Shown here: piece by piece, positions 1-10,148 of the stretch | Numbering within the stretch: the stretch's first letter is position 1 | Layout: every line of letters begins with the position of its first letter | Assembly (NCBI RefSeq): GCF_002310375.3 | Contig: NZ_CP023315.3 | Location: 992,001 to 1,056,000, forward strand | Length of the DNA: 64,000 bases | Reading direction: 5' to 3' | Source of the DNA: Caulobacter vibrioides | GTDB lineage: Bacteria; Pseudomonadota; Alphaproteobacteria; Caulobacterales; Caulobacteraceae | Notes under the pieces: generated by a model | Told to the model about the DNA's origin: nothing | Seen by the model: the letters and a program-made list of their open reading frames with translations, nothing else | The model's database searches: none | Translations under genes and position numbers: made by a program

Positions 1-1300
<1,300 letters not shown>

Positions 1301-1310
1301 GGGATCCTTT

Positions 1311-1439
1311 CTCCTCACCCGCGACGCGGGGGAGGTGGCGCGTCGCCGATCGGCGACGTGACGGAGGGGGCGCTTTCGGCAGTGGACGCCCCCTCCACCG
1401 CCGTTCGGCGGTCCCCCTCCCCCGCGGGCGGGGGAGGAG
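1311..1439. repeat. Dispersed palindromic repeat, family B (copy 1)
   Basis: Imperfect palindrome built of GGGGGAGGTGGCGCG and GACGGAGGGGGCG blocks mirrored by CCCCCTCC and CTCCCCCGC. The same blocks recur at 15101-15215, 39628-39735, 39794-39928 and 52041-52170. This copy fills the hutG-hutU junction and is read through by the hutG frame, which stops inside it. Confidence 0.8.
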
Positions 1440-2253
1440 AAGAGGCGGCGAAATCGAGACACGCCCCAAGCACCGCCTCCAGCACCGCGCGCAGCGGTTC
1501 GGCGCGGGCGGCGTCGAAGGGCGTGGGCCAGGTCTCGGGCGTGGGCGGCTCTGCCGCATCGTCCATGTAGCCCCGGCAGGCCAGCTCCATCTGGATGGCG
1601 TGGACGCCGGTGACGGGCTGACCATAGTGACGCGTGGTCCAGCCGCCCTTGAAGCGACCGTTGGTGACGCGGCTCAGACCTGATGCATCACAGGCGGCCT
1701 CCACAGCGGCGGTCAGGCCGTCGGCGCAGCTTTGGCCGCTGTTGGTGCCGAGGTTGAACTGCGGCAGCTCGCCGTCAAACAGGCGCGGAACCCGCGAGCG
1801 GATCGAATGGGCTTCGTACAGCACCACCGTCGGATGGACCGCGCGCAGCCGCGCGATCTCGGCGCGGATGGTGGCGTGATAGGGCTCGAACCAGGTCGTC
1901 CGACGGTGGTCGATCTCGGCCGCGTCCGGCGGGCTGTCGCGATACAGCGGCTCGCCGTCGAAGGTGGTGGTGGGGCAAAGCTCGGTCGTCGCCTGGCCGG
2001 GATAGAGCGAGGCGCCGGACGGATCGCGATTGACGTCGATGACCGTGCGCGAGATCGCCGTGCGAACGAGCGTGGCGCCCATCCCCTCGGCGAAGGCGTA
2101 GAGCTGCTCGACCCACCAGTCGGCGTCCTTGCGGGCCAGCCAGGGTGAGACGAGTTGGGATTCGATATCCGGCGGGATGTCCGTGCCGGTGTGGGGGAGG
2201 GAGATGATGAGGGGGGCTTGGCCCTGGGTGATTTGGAGCCAGCTCATCCTCAC
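1315..2253 (-). CDS. hutG: N-formylglutamate deformylase
   Basis: Hydrolyses N-formyl-L-glutamate to glutamate and formate, the last step of the five-step histidine route; hutF in the same cluster supplies its substrate. The protein begins near [13 protein letters not shown] and carries [32 protein letters not shown] and an NLGTNSG stretch, all typical of the FGase/HutG family. Two starts are possible: GTG at 2253 or ATG at 2247, two codons later; the GAGG just before the ATG is too close to decide. Family length is about 265-270 residues, while this frame gives 312. The last 40 or so residues (proline/arginine-rich) are encoded by the family-B repeat at 1311-1439. Function is secure; whether the tail is tolerated or processed is unknown. 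Confidence 0.93.
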   Translation of the reverse strand: MRMSWLQITQGQAPLIISLPHTGTDIPPDIESQLVSPWLARKDADWWVEQLYAFAEGMGATLVRTAISRTVIDVNRDPSGASLYPGQATTELCPTTTFDGEPLYRDSPPDAAEIDHRRTTWFEPYHATIRAEIARLRAVHPTVVLYEAHSIRSRVPRLFDGELPQFNLGTNSGQSCADGLTAAVEAACDASGLSRVTNGRFKGGWTTRHYGQPVTGVHAIQMELACRGYMDDAAEPPTPETWPTPFDAARAEPLRAVLEAVLGACLDFAASSPPPPAGEGDRRTAVEGASTAESAPSVTSPIGDAPPPPRRG

Positions 2254-2264
2254 GTTCCAAGCCC

Positions 2265-2365
2265 TGTCATCCCGGCCAAGCGCGAAGCGCGCCGAGCCGG
2301 GACCGCCGGAAGCGCAGGCGCCTGTTGCGGTCCCGGGTCTCCGCTTCGCTGCGCCCGGGATGACA
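2265..2365. repeat. Dispersed palindromic repeat, family A (copy 1)
   Basis: About 100-bp palindrome opening TGTCATCCCGGCC and closing CCGGGATGACA, with inner GGGACC/GGTCCCGG arms. Relatives are at 9978-10089 and 13263-13366. It lies between hutH and hutG inside a same-strand gene run, so it would form a strong hairpin in the hut transcript. Confidence 0.85.
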
Positions 2366-2382
2366 AATTGGGGAGCGCCATC

Positions 2383-3909
2383 CTACGAAACCCCCGGCAA
2401 CGCACCCGCCGCCGCGATCACCGCGCCGCTGCGCACCAGCGCGTTGGCCGCCGCCATGTCCGGGTGGAAGTGGCGGTCATCCGTCAGGTGCGGGACCTGG
2501 CTCCGCGTCAGCGCCCGCACCGCCTCCAGCGCCGCGCTGGAGCGCAGCGGCGCGTGGAAGTCGCAGCCTTGCGCGGCGGCCAGCAGTTCGATGCCCAGCA
2601 CCGCGTCGGCGTTCTCGACCATGGCCAGGAGGCGGCGCGCGCCGTGGGCGGCCATAGAGACGTGGTCCTCCTGGTTGGCCGAGGTCGGGATCGAGTCGAC
2701 GCTGGCCGGATAGGCGCGCTGCTTGTTCTCCGACACCAGGGCCGCGGCCGTGACCTGCGGGATCATGAAGCCTGAGTTCAAACCCGGCTTGGGCGTCAGG
2801 AAGGCCGGCAGGCCCGACAGCGCCGGGTCGACCAGCATGGCGATGCGGCGCTCGGCGATCGAGCCGATCTCGCAGACCGCCAGGGCGATCATGTCGGCGG
2901 CGAAGGCCACCGGCTCGGCGTGGAAATTGCCGCCCGACAGGGCTTCGTCGGCTTCCGGGAAGATCAGCGGATTGTCCGACACACAATTGGCCTCGGTCGC
3001 CAGGGTCGTGGCGGCCTGACGCAGGATATCCAGCGCCGCGCCCATCACCTGCGGCTGGCAGCGCAGGCAGTAGGGGTCCTGGACGCGCTCGTCCTCCTTC
3101 AGGTGCGAGGCGCGGATTTCCGAGGCGCTCATCAGCGCGCGAAGCGCAGCGGCGGTCTCGATCTGGCCGACATGGCGGCGCAGGGTGTGGATGCGCGGGT
3201 CGAACGGGGTGTCCGAGCCCTTGGCCGCTTCGGTCGACAGGGCGCCGGTGACCAGGGCCGACTGGAACAGGCGCTCGGCCTCGAACAGGCCCGCCAGGGC
3301 GTTGGCGGTCGAGAACTGGGTGCCGTTCAGCAGGGCCAGGCCCTCCTTCGGACCCAGGGTCAGCGGCTCCAGGCCCGCCTCGGCCAAAGCCTGCGCCGCC
3401 GGCAGGCGCTGACCGCCGACGAAGATCTCGCCGACCCCGATCATGGTCGCGGCCATGTGCGACAGCGGGGCCAGATCGCCCGAGGCGCCGACCGAGCCCT
3501 GGCAGGGGACCACCGGGGTGAGGCCCTCGACCAGCATCTCCTCCAGCATCCGCACCGTCTCGACCCGCACGCCCGAGGCGCCTTGCGCCAGGCTGGCCAG
3601 CTTCAGGGCCATCATCAGGCGGATCACCGGGACGGGCGAGGGCTCGCCCACACCTGCCGCGTGCGACAGGACGATGTTGCGCTGCAGGGTCTCAAGGTCG
3701 GCGTCGCCGATGCGGACGCTGGCCAGTTTCCCAAAGCCGGTATTGATGCCGTAAACGGGCTCGCCCTTGGCCAGGATGCGCTGCACGGCCGCCGCGCTCT
3801 CGGCGATCACCGGCCAGGCGCTCTCCGCAAGACGCGCCGCCGCGCCGCGATAGATCGCCTTCCACTCGGCCAGCGGCACGGCGCCGGGGTTCAGAACAAG
3901 CTCGGTCAC
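2383..3909 (-). CDS. hutH: Histidine ammonia-lyase
   Basis: Deaminates L-histidine to trans-urocanate, the entry step of the pathway, as a cytoplasmic tetramer. The motif [14 protein letters not shown] contains the Ala-Ser-Gly triplet that cyclises to the MIO electrophile. From the chosen GTG start (3907-3909) the triplet falls at residues 142-144, the same numbering as the Pseudomonas enzyme, which supports that start over the longer frame reaching 4083. Length is 508 residues, normal for the family. The GTG overlaps the hutI stop codon (GTGA, 4-base overlap), pointing to translational coupling. Other family signatures seen are [20 protein letters not shown] and QEDHVSM. Confidence 0.97.
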   Translation of the reverse strand: MTELVLNPGAVPLAEWKAIYRGAAARLAESAWPVIAESAAAVQRILAKGEPVYGINTGFGKLASVRIGDADLETLQRNIVLSHAAGVGEPSPVPVIRLMMALKLASLAQGASGVRVETVRMLEEMLVEGLTPVVPCQGSVGASGDLAPLSHMAATMIGVGEIFVGGQRLPAAQALAEAGLEPLTLGPKEGLALLNGTQFSTANALAGLFEAERLFQSALVTGALSTEAAKGSDTPFDPRIHTLRRHVGQIETAAALRALMSASEIRASHLKEDERVQDPYCLRCQPQVMGAALDILRQAATTLATEANCVSDNPLIFPEADEALSGGNFHAEPVAFAADMIALAVCEIGSIAERRIAMLVDPALSGLPAFLTPKPGLNSGFMIPQVTAAALVSENKQRAYPASVDSIPTSANQEDHVSMAAHGARRLLAMVENADAVLGIELLAAAQGCDFHAPLRSSAALEAVRALTRSQVPHLTDDRHFHPDMAAANALVRSGAVIAAAGALPGVS

Positions 3910-5111
3910 AGGCCTCTCCACACGCGCGCATGGAGCGGGTTGAAGCCCATGCGATAGACAAGTTCGGCGGGACGCTGGATGTCCCAGATGGCGAGATCGC
4001 AGGCCTTGCCGGCCTCCAGCGTGCCCCGGTCGGCCAGCAGGCCCAGCGCCCGCGCCGCCTCGCGGGTGACTCCGGCCAGGCACTCCTCGACGGTCATCCG
4101 GAAGAGGGTGGCGGCCATGTTCATGGCCAGCAGCGGCGAGGTCAGGGGCGAGGTGCCGGGGTTGCAGTCGGTGGCCAGCGCCATCGGCACGCCCGCCGCC
4201 CGCAGGGCCGCAATCGGCGGCGCCCTGTGCTCGCGGGTGAAGTAGTAGGCGCCGGGCAGCAAGGTTGCGACCGTGCCCGAGGTGGCCATGGCGGCGATCC
4301 CGGCTGCGTCCAGATGTTCGAGGTGATCGGCCGAGAGCGCGTTGTACTCGGCCGCCAGCGCCGCGCCCGACAGGTTCGACAACTGCTCGGCGTGCAGCTT
4401 GACCGGCAGGCCGTGGGCCTTGGCCGCGTCGAACACCCGGCGGATCTGGTCGGGCGAGAAGCCGATGCCCTCGCAGAACCCGTCCACCGCATCGGCCAGG
4501 CCGCGCGCGGCGATGGCCGGGATCATGGTCTCGCAGACCAGATCGACATAGCCGTCCTTGTTGTCGCGATACTCGGGCGGTAGGGCGTGGGCGCCCAGGA
4601 AGGTGGTGGTGACGCCCACCCGACGGATGTCGGCCAGCGCCCGGGCGGCGCGCAGGCTCTTGAGCTCGTCGTCCAGCGACAGGCCATAGCCGGACTTGAT
4701 CTCCACCGTGGTGACGCCCTCGGCCAGCAGGGCGTCCAGGCGCGGCAGGGCGGCCGCGATGAGCTCAGCTTCGGAGGCCGCGCGAGTGGCGCGCATGGTC
4801 GAGACGATGCCGCCGCCGGCGCGGGCGATCTCTTCGTACGAGGCGCCGGCCAGGCGCAGCTCGAACTCATGGGCGCGGTCGCCGGCGAAAATCAGGTGCG
4901 TGTGCGGATCGATCAGGCCCGGCGTGATCCAGCGGCCGTCGACATCGACCGTCTCGGCGGCCTCGAAAGCCGGGGCGTCGGCGGCGGGGCCGGCATAGGC
5001 GATGCGCCCGTCCAGGCTGGCGACGACGCCGTCCTCGACGATGCCCAGCCCCTCGCGGCCCGGCGCCAGGGTGGCGAGACGGGCGTTGATCCACACCCGA
5101 TCACAGCGCAT
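3906..5111 (-). CDS. hutI: Imidazolonepropionase
   Basis: Metal-dependent amidohydrolase that opens imidazolone-5-propionate to N-formimino-L-glutamate, the third step. The 401-residue protein shows the amidohydrolase metal motif [12 protein letters not shown] near residue 70, then [34 protein letters not shown] and [10 protein letters not shown], all characteristic of HutI. The start is ATG at 5109-5111. It is the first gene of the leftward hut run; its stop overlaps the hutH start. An inverted repeat that probably binds HutC lies 45-62 bases upstream. Confidence 0.97.
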   Translation of the reverse strand: MRCDRVWINARLATLAPGREGLGIVEDGVVASLDGRIAYAGPAADAPAFEAAETVDVDGRWITPGLIDPHTHLIFAGDRAHEFELRLAGASYEEIARAGGGIVSTMRATRAASEAELIAAALPRLDALLAEGVTTVEIKSGYGLSLDDELKSLRAARALADIRRVGVTTTFLGAHALPPEYRDNKDGYVDLVCETMIPAIAARGLADAVDGFCEGIGFSPDQIRRVFDAAKAHGLPVKLHAEQLSNLSGAALAAEYNALSADHLEHLDAAGIAAMATSGTVATLLPGAYYFTREHRAPPIAALRAAGVPMALATDCNPGTSPLTSPLLAMNMAATLFRMTVEECLAGVTREAARALGLLADRGTLEAGKACDLAIWDIQRPAELVYRMGFNPLHARVWRGL

Positions 5112-5155
5112 GAGCCTGCCTCCGCCAGCACCGCGCGGCCCTTGCGGCGCGCTTC

Positions 5156-5173
5156 AATATGTATAGACATATT
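5156..5173. promoter_or_regulatory. Probable HutC operator between hutI and hutF
   Basis: AATATGT-ATAG-ACATATT, a perfect 7-bp inverted repeat with a 4-base centre, in an otherwise GC-rich 84-bp divergent gap. Its middle, TGTATAGACA, is close to the TGTA-N2-TACA type of site known for HutC in pseudomonads. It could control both divergent hut promoters. Confidence 0.7.
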
Positions 5174-5195
5174 TGCGAACGATGAGGCTTGTCCA

Positions 5196-6575
5196 GTGAC
5201 CGACACGCAAATTCCCGAGTCCGTTTCGACCGTGGTCTGGTGCGAGAGCGCGCTGCTGGCCGACGGCTGGGCGCGGGGCGTGAAGTTCACGATCACCGAC
5301 GGCCGCATCGCCCGGATCGACACCGACGCCCCGGCCGGAGACGCCCTGCGCCTGGGTCCCGCCCTGCCGGGCCTGGGCAATGTGCACAGCCACGCCTTCC
5401 AGCGCGCCATGGCGGGTCTGGCCGAAACGCGCGGCGAGACCGGCGACAACTTCTGGACCTGGCGCGAGGTGATGTACCGCTTCCTCGCGCGGCTCGACCC
5501 CGACATGGCCCAAGCCATCGCCGCCATGGGTCAGGTCGAGATGCTGGAGGGCGGCTTCACGCGGGTGGGCGAGTTCCACTATCTGCACCACGCGCCGGAC
5601 GGCGGGTTCTACGACAATCCCGCCGAGATGGCCGTGCGGATGGCGGCGGCGGCGGACGAGACCGGCATTGGCCTGACCCTGCTGCCGGTGTTCTACGCGC
5701 ATAGCAATTTCGGCGGCCTGCCGCCGACCGACGGCCAGAAGCGGTTCATTCATGACGTCGACGGCTTTGCGCGCTTGGTCGAGGCCTGCCGGGGGATCGT
5801 CGCGGAGCTGCCCGAGGCGGTGGTCGGGATCGCGCCGCACAGCCTGCGCGCGGTGACGGGCGAGGAGCTGACCGCCATCCTGCCGCTGGCCGCCGGCGGG
5901 CCGGTCCACATGCACGTGGCCGAGCAGACGAAAGAGGTCGACGACTGTCTGGTCGCCACCGGCCAGCGCCCGGTGCGCTGGCTGATGAACCACACCGAGG
6001 TCGACAAGCGCTGGTGCCTGATCCACGCCACCCACATCAACGCCACCGAGACCGAGCGGCTGGCCAAGAGCGGGGCGGTGGCGGGCCTGTGCCCGGTGAC
6101 GGAGGCCAATCTGGGCGACGGCATCTTCCCGACTCCGGACTATCTGGCCGCTGGCGGACGCTTCGGAATCGGCACTGACTCCAACATCGTGATCGATGCG
6201 GCTCAGGAACTGCGAACCCTGGAATACGCCCAGCGCCTGTCGCGCAGGGCGCGGAACGTCCTGGCGAGCGGCCCGCGCCGCGCGACGGGCGGCGACCTCT
6301 GGCGCGCGGCGGCCATCGGGGGCGCCCAGGCGCTGGGCGCAGGCCGTGGCGAGCTGCGTCGTGGCGCGCCGGCCGACTTCGTCACCCTCGATCCCAGCCA
6401 TCCGAACCTGGTCGGCCGCGCGGGCGACACCCTGATCGACAGCCTGGTCTTCGCCGGGGGCGGGATCGACACCGTCTGGCGGCAGGGTCGGCAACTGGTG
6501 TCGGGCGGTCGCCATCACGCCCGCGAGGCGATCACCACCCGCTATGTCCAGACCCTGCAGGCTCTGCTGGCGTGA
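5196..6575 (+). CDS. hutF: Formimidoylglutamate deiminase
   Basis: Deaminates N-formimino-L-glutamate to N-formylglutamate and ammonia; with HutG this defines the five-step histidine pathway. The 459-residue amidohydrolase has the metal motif NVHSHAFQRAMAG, the HutF stretch NFWTWREVMYRF, EGGFTRVGEFHYLHH, HMHVAEQTKEVDDC, HATHIN and IGTDSN. The start is GTG at 5196; the nearby ATG at 5182 is out of frame and quickly stopped. Its TGA overlaps the hutC GTG by 4 bases, so hutF and hutC form one unit read away from hutI. A HutF-type function is preferred over guanine or cytosine deaminase because of the WTWRE segment and the context. Confidence 0.95.
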   Translation: MTDTQIPESVSTVVWCESALLADGWARGVKFTITDGRIARIDTDAPAGDALRLGPALPGLGNVHSHAFQRAMAGLAETRGETGDNFWTWREVMYRFLARLDPDMAQAIAAMGQVEMLEGGFTRVGEFHYLHHAPDGGFYDNPAEMAVRMAAAADETGIGLTLLPVFYAHSNFGGLPPTDGQKRFIHDVDGFARLVEACRGIVAELPEAVVGIAPHSLRAVTGEELTAILPLAAGGPVHMHVAEQTKEVDDCLVATGQRPVRWLMNHTEVDKRWCLIHATHINATETERLAKSGAVAGLCPVTEANLGDGIFPTPDYLAAGGRFGIGTDSNIVIDAAQELRTLEYAQRLSRRARNVLASGPRRATGGDLWRAAAIGGAQALGAGRGELRRGAPADFVTLDPSHPNLVGRAGDTLIDSLVFAGGGIDTVWRQGRQLVSGGRHHAREAITTRYVQTLQALLA

Positions 6576-7279
6576 CCGGACCGCTGCACCAGCGCATCCG
6601 CGCCGACATCGAGGCCCGCATCCGCTCCGGGGAGTGGCCGCCCGGTCACCGCGTGCCGTTCGAGACCGAGTTGATGGCCGACTATGGCTGCGCCCGCATG
6701 ACGGTCAGCAAGGCGATGGCCGCCTTGGTGGACGCCGGACTGATCGTGCGGCGCAAACGGGCCGGCACCTTCGTGGCGCGGCCGCGCGTGCATGCGCCGG
6801 TGCTCAACATCCCCGACATCCAGTCCGAGATCGTCGCACGCGGCGAGACCTACGCCTTCCGTCTGTTGTCGCGCACGGTGCGGGGCGCTGACCGCGACAG
6901 CCCCGAAGAGGTCGCGCTGGCGGCCGGCGGCAAGCTGCTGGCGCTGGACGGGGTTCACGACGCGGACGGCCGCCCCTTCGCCCTGGAGCGCCGCCTGGTC
7001 TCGCTGAAGGCCGTTCCCGAGATCGCCGAGGCTGATTTCGCGCAGACCCCGCCCGGCGCCTGGCTCTTGGAGCACGTGGCCTGGACCGAAGCCGAAAGCC
7101 GGATCAGCGCGGTCAACGCCGACCCCGACGACGCCCGTCTGCTGGCGCTGGACGAAGGCGCGGCCTGCCTCGTCGTCGACCGCCGCACCTGGCGCGAGGG
7201 CCAGCACGTGACGCGCGTGCGACAGATTTTCCCGGGCGAGGTCTACGACCTGGTGGCGCGGTTCGGGCCGCAGCGCTAG
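6572..7279 (+). CDS. hutC: GntR-family histidine-utilisation repressor
   Basis: DNA-binding repressor of the hut genes. In studied bacteria it is released by urocanate, the product of HutH; that detail is family knowledge. The 235-residue protein has an N-terminal winged helix (residues 1-70: LHQRIRADIEARI, VPFETELMADYGCARMTV, RKRAGTFV) followed by a C-terminal UTRA ligand domain. It starts at a GTG overlapping the hutF stop, so expression is coupled to hutF. The likely binding site is the inverted repeat at 5156-5173. It is well matched to the HutC subgroup by both domain layout and position. Confidence 0.93.
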   Translation: MTGPLHQRIRADIEARIRSGEWPPGHRVPFETELMADYGCARMTVSKAMAALVDAGLIVRRKRAGTFVARPRVHAPVLNIPDIQSEIVARGETYAFRLLSRTVRGADRDSPEEVALAAGGKLLALDGVHDADGRPFALERRLVSLKAVPEIAEADFAQTPPGAWLLEHVAWTEAESRISAVNADPDDARLLALDEGAACLVVDRRTWREGQHVTRVRQIFPGEVYDLVARFGPQR

Positions 7280-7434
7280 GCGACGGCGGTCGAGGAGACC
7301 CCTTCCAGAGGTTGAGCGCACGCGACCATCCCCCGTTCCGGGGATGTCGGGTGAGGCCAGCGAAATCCTAGAACGACGGTCAGGGACCGGGCGTGGCGCG
7401 TGGTGCGGCGGGAGGGTCCTGGAGGAATTTCCAG

Positions 7435-8535
7435 ATGGCCGAACCGACACTTCGCGACTTCCAGTTCCTGATCCAGCTGGTGGATGCGGGCCTGATCCAG
7501 GCCAGCTTCAAGTTCGGAGAGCTGCGGGTGCTCTTCAAGACGCTGGGCGTTCTGACCCCCGAGGTCGACGCCGCGCTGGCGATCGTCGAGGCCAACCCCA
7601 CCCTGATCAACATCGGCGTTCAGACCTTCAAGGACGCGATCAGCAAGTATCCGCTGGATACGCCGCTCAGCGTCGTCTTCGGCGGGAGCACGGGCGGGAG
7701 CACCGGCGGCACGGGGACGGTGGTCACGCCCCTCGTCCTGACCAAGGAGAAGGTCGAGGAGATCTACAAGGCGCTGTCGGGTATTTCCGCGACCTCGTCC
7801 AAGGCGCTGTCGGAGTACCTGACCGGGCCCAACGGCGAAAAGGTGCTCAACACGCTCTACAGCGAGATGAAGTTGCTGGCCCAGCTGCAGGTCGACGTGG
7901 CGGCCGGCAAGATCACCAAGGCCGCCTTCCTCGACAAGCTGGTCAGCTTCTCGGCCGACACCTCGGCGCTGGCCCTGCAGGCGGTGAACTTCTTCACCGG
8001 CCGCACGCCCAGCCAGGCGAGCCTGAACGAGCTGATCGACAGCGCCGCCAACACCGCCGACCTGACCGATTTCGCCTATGCGATCTACAACACCGAGAAC
8101 AAGTACATCGAGTTCGCGGTGAGCCAGGCGATGAGCGGGACCGGCGCGGCCACCTTCAAGACCGCCTATGACGCGCTGGGTTTCCGCGAGGCGGTCACCA
8201 AGATGTACGACGCCATCATCGGCAATTCCAAGGCTGCGGCGGCCGGCGTGAATATCTCGGCGGCCATCGACTACATCGTCGGCCAGCAGAAGTACTTCGA
8301 GGCCTACGGACACACCGCCCTGGGGGCCAAGGCCGCCGTGGCGGGTTTCCTGATGTCCAAGGGGCTGGAGGCGGGCGTCGGCGTCTACGCCGAGGCGGTC
8401 AAGGCGTTCCTGGGCAAGGCCTATGACGGCACGGCCGTCTATGGCGGCGATCTGGTGGGCCCGGCCAAGGCGCCGATGGAGATCGCGCTCATTGGCCAGG
8501 CTCCGGAACACTACGATCCGGGGATGCCGTTCTAG
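7435..8535 (+). CDS. Uncharacterised protein with RsaA-anchor-like region
   Basis: A 366-residue protein with no signal peptide. The ATG at 7435 is chosen because GGAGGAAT sits just upstream; an earlier start at 7393 lacks a site. Residues about 90-100 are a Ser/Gly/Thr linker (GGSTGGSTGGTG) dividing two helical parts. Residues about 178-345 read FFTGRTPS, LIDSAANTADLTDF, YDAIIGN, AAGVNISAAIDYI, in the same order as the N-terminal lipopolysaccharide-anchoring part of the Caulobacter S-layer protein RsaA as I remember it (FFTGVAPS, DSTTNTNDLND, YDKIIGN, AAGVDVAAAV). RTX repeats and an obvious type I secretion tail are absent. Function is unknown; surface attachment is an inference from the similarity. 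It ends convergently, overlapping the next gene by 4 bases. Confidence 0.75.
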   Translation: MAEPTLRDFQFLIQLVDAGLIQASFKFGELRVLFKTLGVLTPEVDAALAIVEANPTLINIGVQTFKDAISKYPLDTPLSVVFGGSTGGSTGGTGTVVTPLVLTKEKVEEIYKALSGISATSSKALSEYLTGPNGEKVLNTLYSEMKLLAQLQVDVAAGKITKAAFLDKLVSFSADTSALALQAVNFFTGRTPSQASLNELIDSAANTADLTDFAYAIYNTENKYIEFAVSQAMSGTGAATFKTAYDALGFREAVTKMYDAIIGNSKAAAAGVNISAAIDYIVGQQKYFEAYGHTALGAKAAVAGFLMSKGLEAGVGVYAEAVKAFLGKAYDGTAVYGGDLVGPAKAPMEIALIGQAPEHYDPGMPF

Positions 8536-8945
8536 CTTGGCATCGTCTCGAAGCGCTCGACGCCGTCGGGCGGGATCACCCAGTCGGGGCGGTCCCGCTC
8601 GAACAGCAGCATCGTCGGCTTGAACAGGGCCGGGTCGTCCAGGCTGCCGGCATAGACCGTGTGGCTGTCATCCAGCCCCCGCTCGCCGCCGAACACCAGG
8701 CCATCGCAGGTCGGACAGGCGTTGCGCGTCGCCTCGCCGCCGCGCAACGCTGGGCTGCGGTGCTGGCGCGTCGGCCCTGTGATGGTCAGGGCGGCGGCGG
8801 GGAACCCCATGAACGGGATGAAGCCCGATCCCGACGCCTTGCGGCAGTCGGCGCAACAACACAGGCCCATAAAGTCCGGCGCCCGATCAGCCTCCCAGCG
8901 CAGAGCGCCGCACAGGCATCCGCCTTTGAAGGTCTGATCGGTCAT
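8532..8945 (-). CDS. GFA-family (CENP-V/glutathione-dependent formaldehyde-activating fold) protein
   Basis: A 137-residue protein with the zinc-binding layout of the GFA family: GGCLCGA near residue 8, CCCADCRKASGSGF around residue 29, and a later CPTCDGLVF. Members of this family bind two zinc ions; most have no proven reaction and the formaldehyde-activating name should not be taken as function. Length matches the family (120-150). The start is ATG at 8943-8945. Its stop overlaps that of the convergent RsaA-like gene. No operon partner is seen. Confidence 0.88.
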   Translation of the reverse strand: MTDQTFKGGCLCGALRWEADRAPDFMGLCCCADCRKASGSGFIPFMGFPAAALTITGPTRQHRSPALRGGEATRNACPTCDGLVFGGERGLDDSHTVYAGSLDDPALFKPTMLLFERDRPDWVIPPDGVERFETMPS

Positions 8946-9068
8946 ATCGATGAGCGCTGGATGTGGTGAGAAAGCCGGTCGAATCTGGAAGCCCCGACCG
9001 AGCTTTTTTGCCCCGTCTGCGCTGGCGCCAAGGGCATCATTCGGTCGATGTTGCGATGGCGGCGGCCC

Positions 9069-9554
9069 TTATTTTTCAGAAACCGCCACGCTGAATTCAC
9101 TGTTGTAGTGGCTGAAGGTCGTTAGATTTTTGATATAAAGTTCTTCGGAAATGCCGACTTCATCGAAAAGAAGGTAAGAATAGGTGGTCGCTGTCTTTCC
9201 GCCATCTGAAAGAAGGACGTGAACGGGGCTTTCCTGGTTGTTGAACTCAGCGGCGGCCTTTTTGCATTTTTCCACCGAGTCTGAGCAATCCCAAATGCCG
9301 ACGAACTCCGTCGTTGTGCAGTTTTTTCCCTTTGTGCAATCTGTCATGACGATGACAATATTGTTGCCATCGACGCCAGTCGTGATGATCGGGTCGCCGT
9401 CACTGGTTTTTTCCAGCTTCGCCTTATAGCCGTTATTTTGCAGCGCCTGGACGATGCTCTCAGGTCTAACCGACGTTACGTTCGCGGCATTTGCAGCGCC
9501 CGAGTAGAGGATTGCCAATGCAAATGCTGCAGAAGCCAGTTGTTTGCCGTACAT
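9069..9554 (-). CDS. YbjN-like exported protein
   Basis: A 161-residue protein beginning MYGKQLASAAFALAILYSG and continuing to a likely signal-peptidase site after ANA, so it is probably periplasmic. A longer frame to 9626 would bury the signal peptide and is rejected. The mature part (SIVQALQNNGYKAKLEK, DGDPIITTGVDG, TEFVGIWDC) resembles YbjN-domain proteins. Cysteines at GKNC, WDC and VEKC could form disulfides. Base composition is clearly lower in G+C than neighbouring genes and codon use is more relaxed, suggesting recent acquisition. The role is unknown. Confidence 0.72.
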   Translation of the reverse strand: MYGKQLASAAFALAILYSGAANAANVTSVRPESIVQALQNNGYKAKLEKTSDGDPIITTGVDGNNIVIVMTDCTKGKNCTTTEFVGIWDCSDSVEKCKKAAAEFNNQESPVHVLLSDGGKTATTYSYLLFDEVGISEELYIKNLTTFSHYNSEFSVAVSEK

Positions 9555-9595
9555 GAGAAATTCCAGGTCATGGCGCAGGGAAGAACACAGCGGCC

Positions 9596-9785
9596 CGAGA
9601 GCGCGCTTCCGTTCAGAATTGCACAAGTGACGTCTTTTTCAACGGCTTGACTTTGAATGACGTCGCGATTGGGCCTTACGAAATCGTTCGCAGCCCCGCC
9701 GACCCGAAGGCCAAATGGTACGGCGCAACGCTAGCGCCGGCCGCGCGGTCGGGGCAGGCTCGCGTTCTGGAGCTCGTCGAATAAC
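9596..9785 (+). pseudogene. Possible C-terminal gene remnant
   Basis: A plus-strand frame reads coherently to a TAA at 9783-9785 (NDVAIGPYEIVRSPADPKAK then WYGATLAPAARSGQARVLEL) but has no start codon or ribosome site in range, and it runs back into the YbjN-like gene's upstream region. It looks like the tail of a lost gene. The parent family is not recognised. Weak evidence. Confidence 0.25.
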
Positions 9786-9809
9786 CCAACAGTTTTGGAT
9801 TTTCCGTCC

Positions 9810-9886
9810 TGGTGGCGGGGGGCGGGATCGAACCGCCGACCTGTGGGTTATGAATCCACCGCTCTAACCATCTGAGCTACCCAGCC
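9810..9886 (-). tRNA. tRNA-Met (CAU anticodon)
   Basis: A 77-base cloverleaf on the minus strand with encoded CCA. The acceptor starts GGCTGGG, D-stem GCTC/GAGC, anticodon loop TTCATAA, T-arm GGCGG-TTCGATC-CCGCC. The anticodon CAU and paired G1:C72 indicate elongator Met; the alternative is Ile2 with a lysidine-modified C34. The initiator is unlikely because position 1:72 is paired. Two non-Watson-Crick positions are seen: U4 with C69 and A31 with C39. Confidence 0.93.
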
Positions 9887-9977
9887 AGACCAGGAGGCGC
9901 GGCTTATAGGCGAAGAGCGGGTGGGATTTCAAGCGCCTGCGCTTGGCCTTCCGTGACAATCGTCCGCTTCTCTGGTG

Positions 9978-10089
9978 TGTCATCCCGGCCGAAGCGTAGC
10001 GTAGAGCCGGGACCCAGGGGGGAAGGATCGCCGTGCCAGCCGCCCCTGGGTCCCGGCGCTCCGCGCTTCGCGCTGCGGCCGGGATGACA
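9978..10089. repeat. Dispersed palindromic repeat, family A (copy 2)
   Basis: Palindrome from TGTCATCCCGGCC to CCGGGATGACA with inner GGGACCCAGG and CCTGGGTCCC arms. It lies between the tRNA and ybaK. Confidence 0.88.
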
Positions 10090-10148
10090 CGGGTTCTACG
10101 GTTTCTGCGTCTTGTAGGTATCCGGCGGACGAACGGCGTGCGCCTGCG

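Noticed and set aside
7327..7346. CATCCCC/GGGGATG hairpin after hutC
   Set aside because: No T-run follows and the stem is short; might aid termination but not called.
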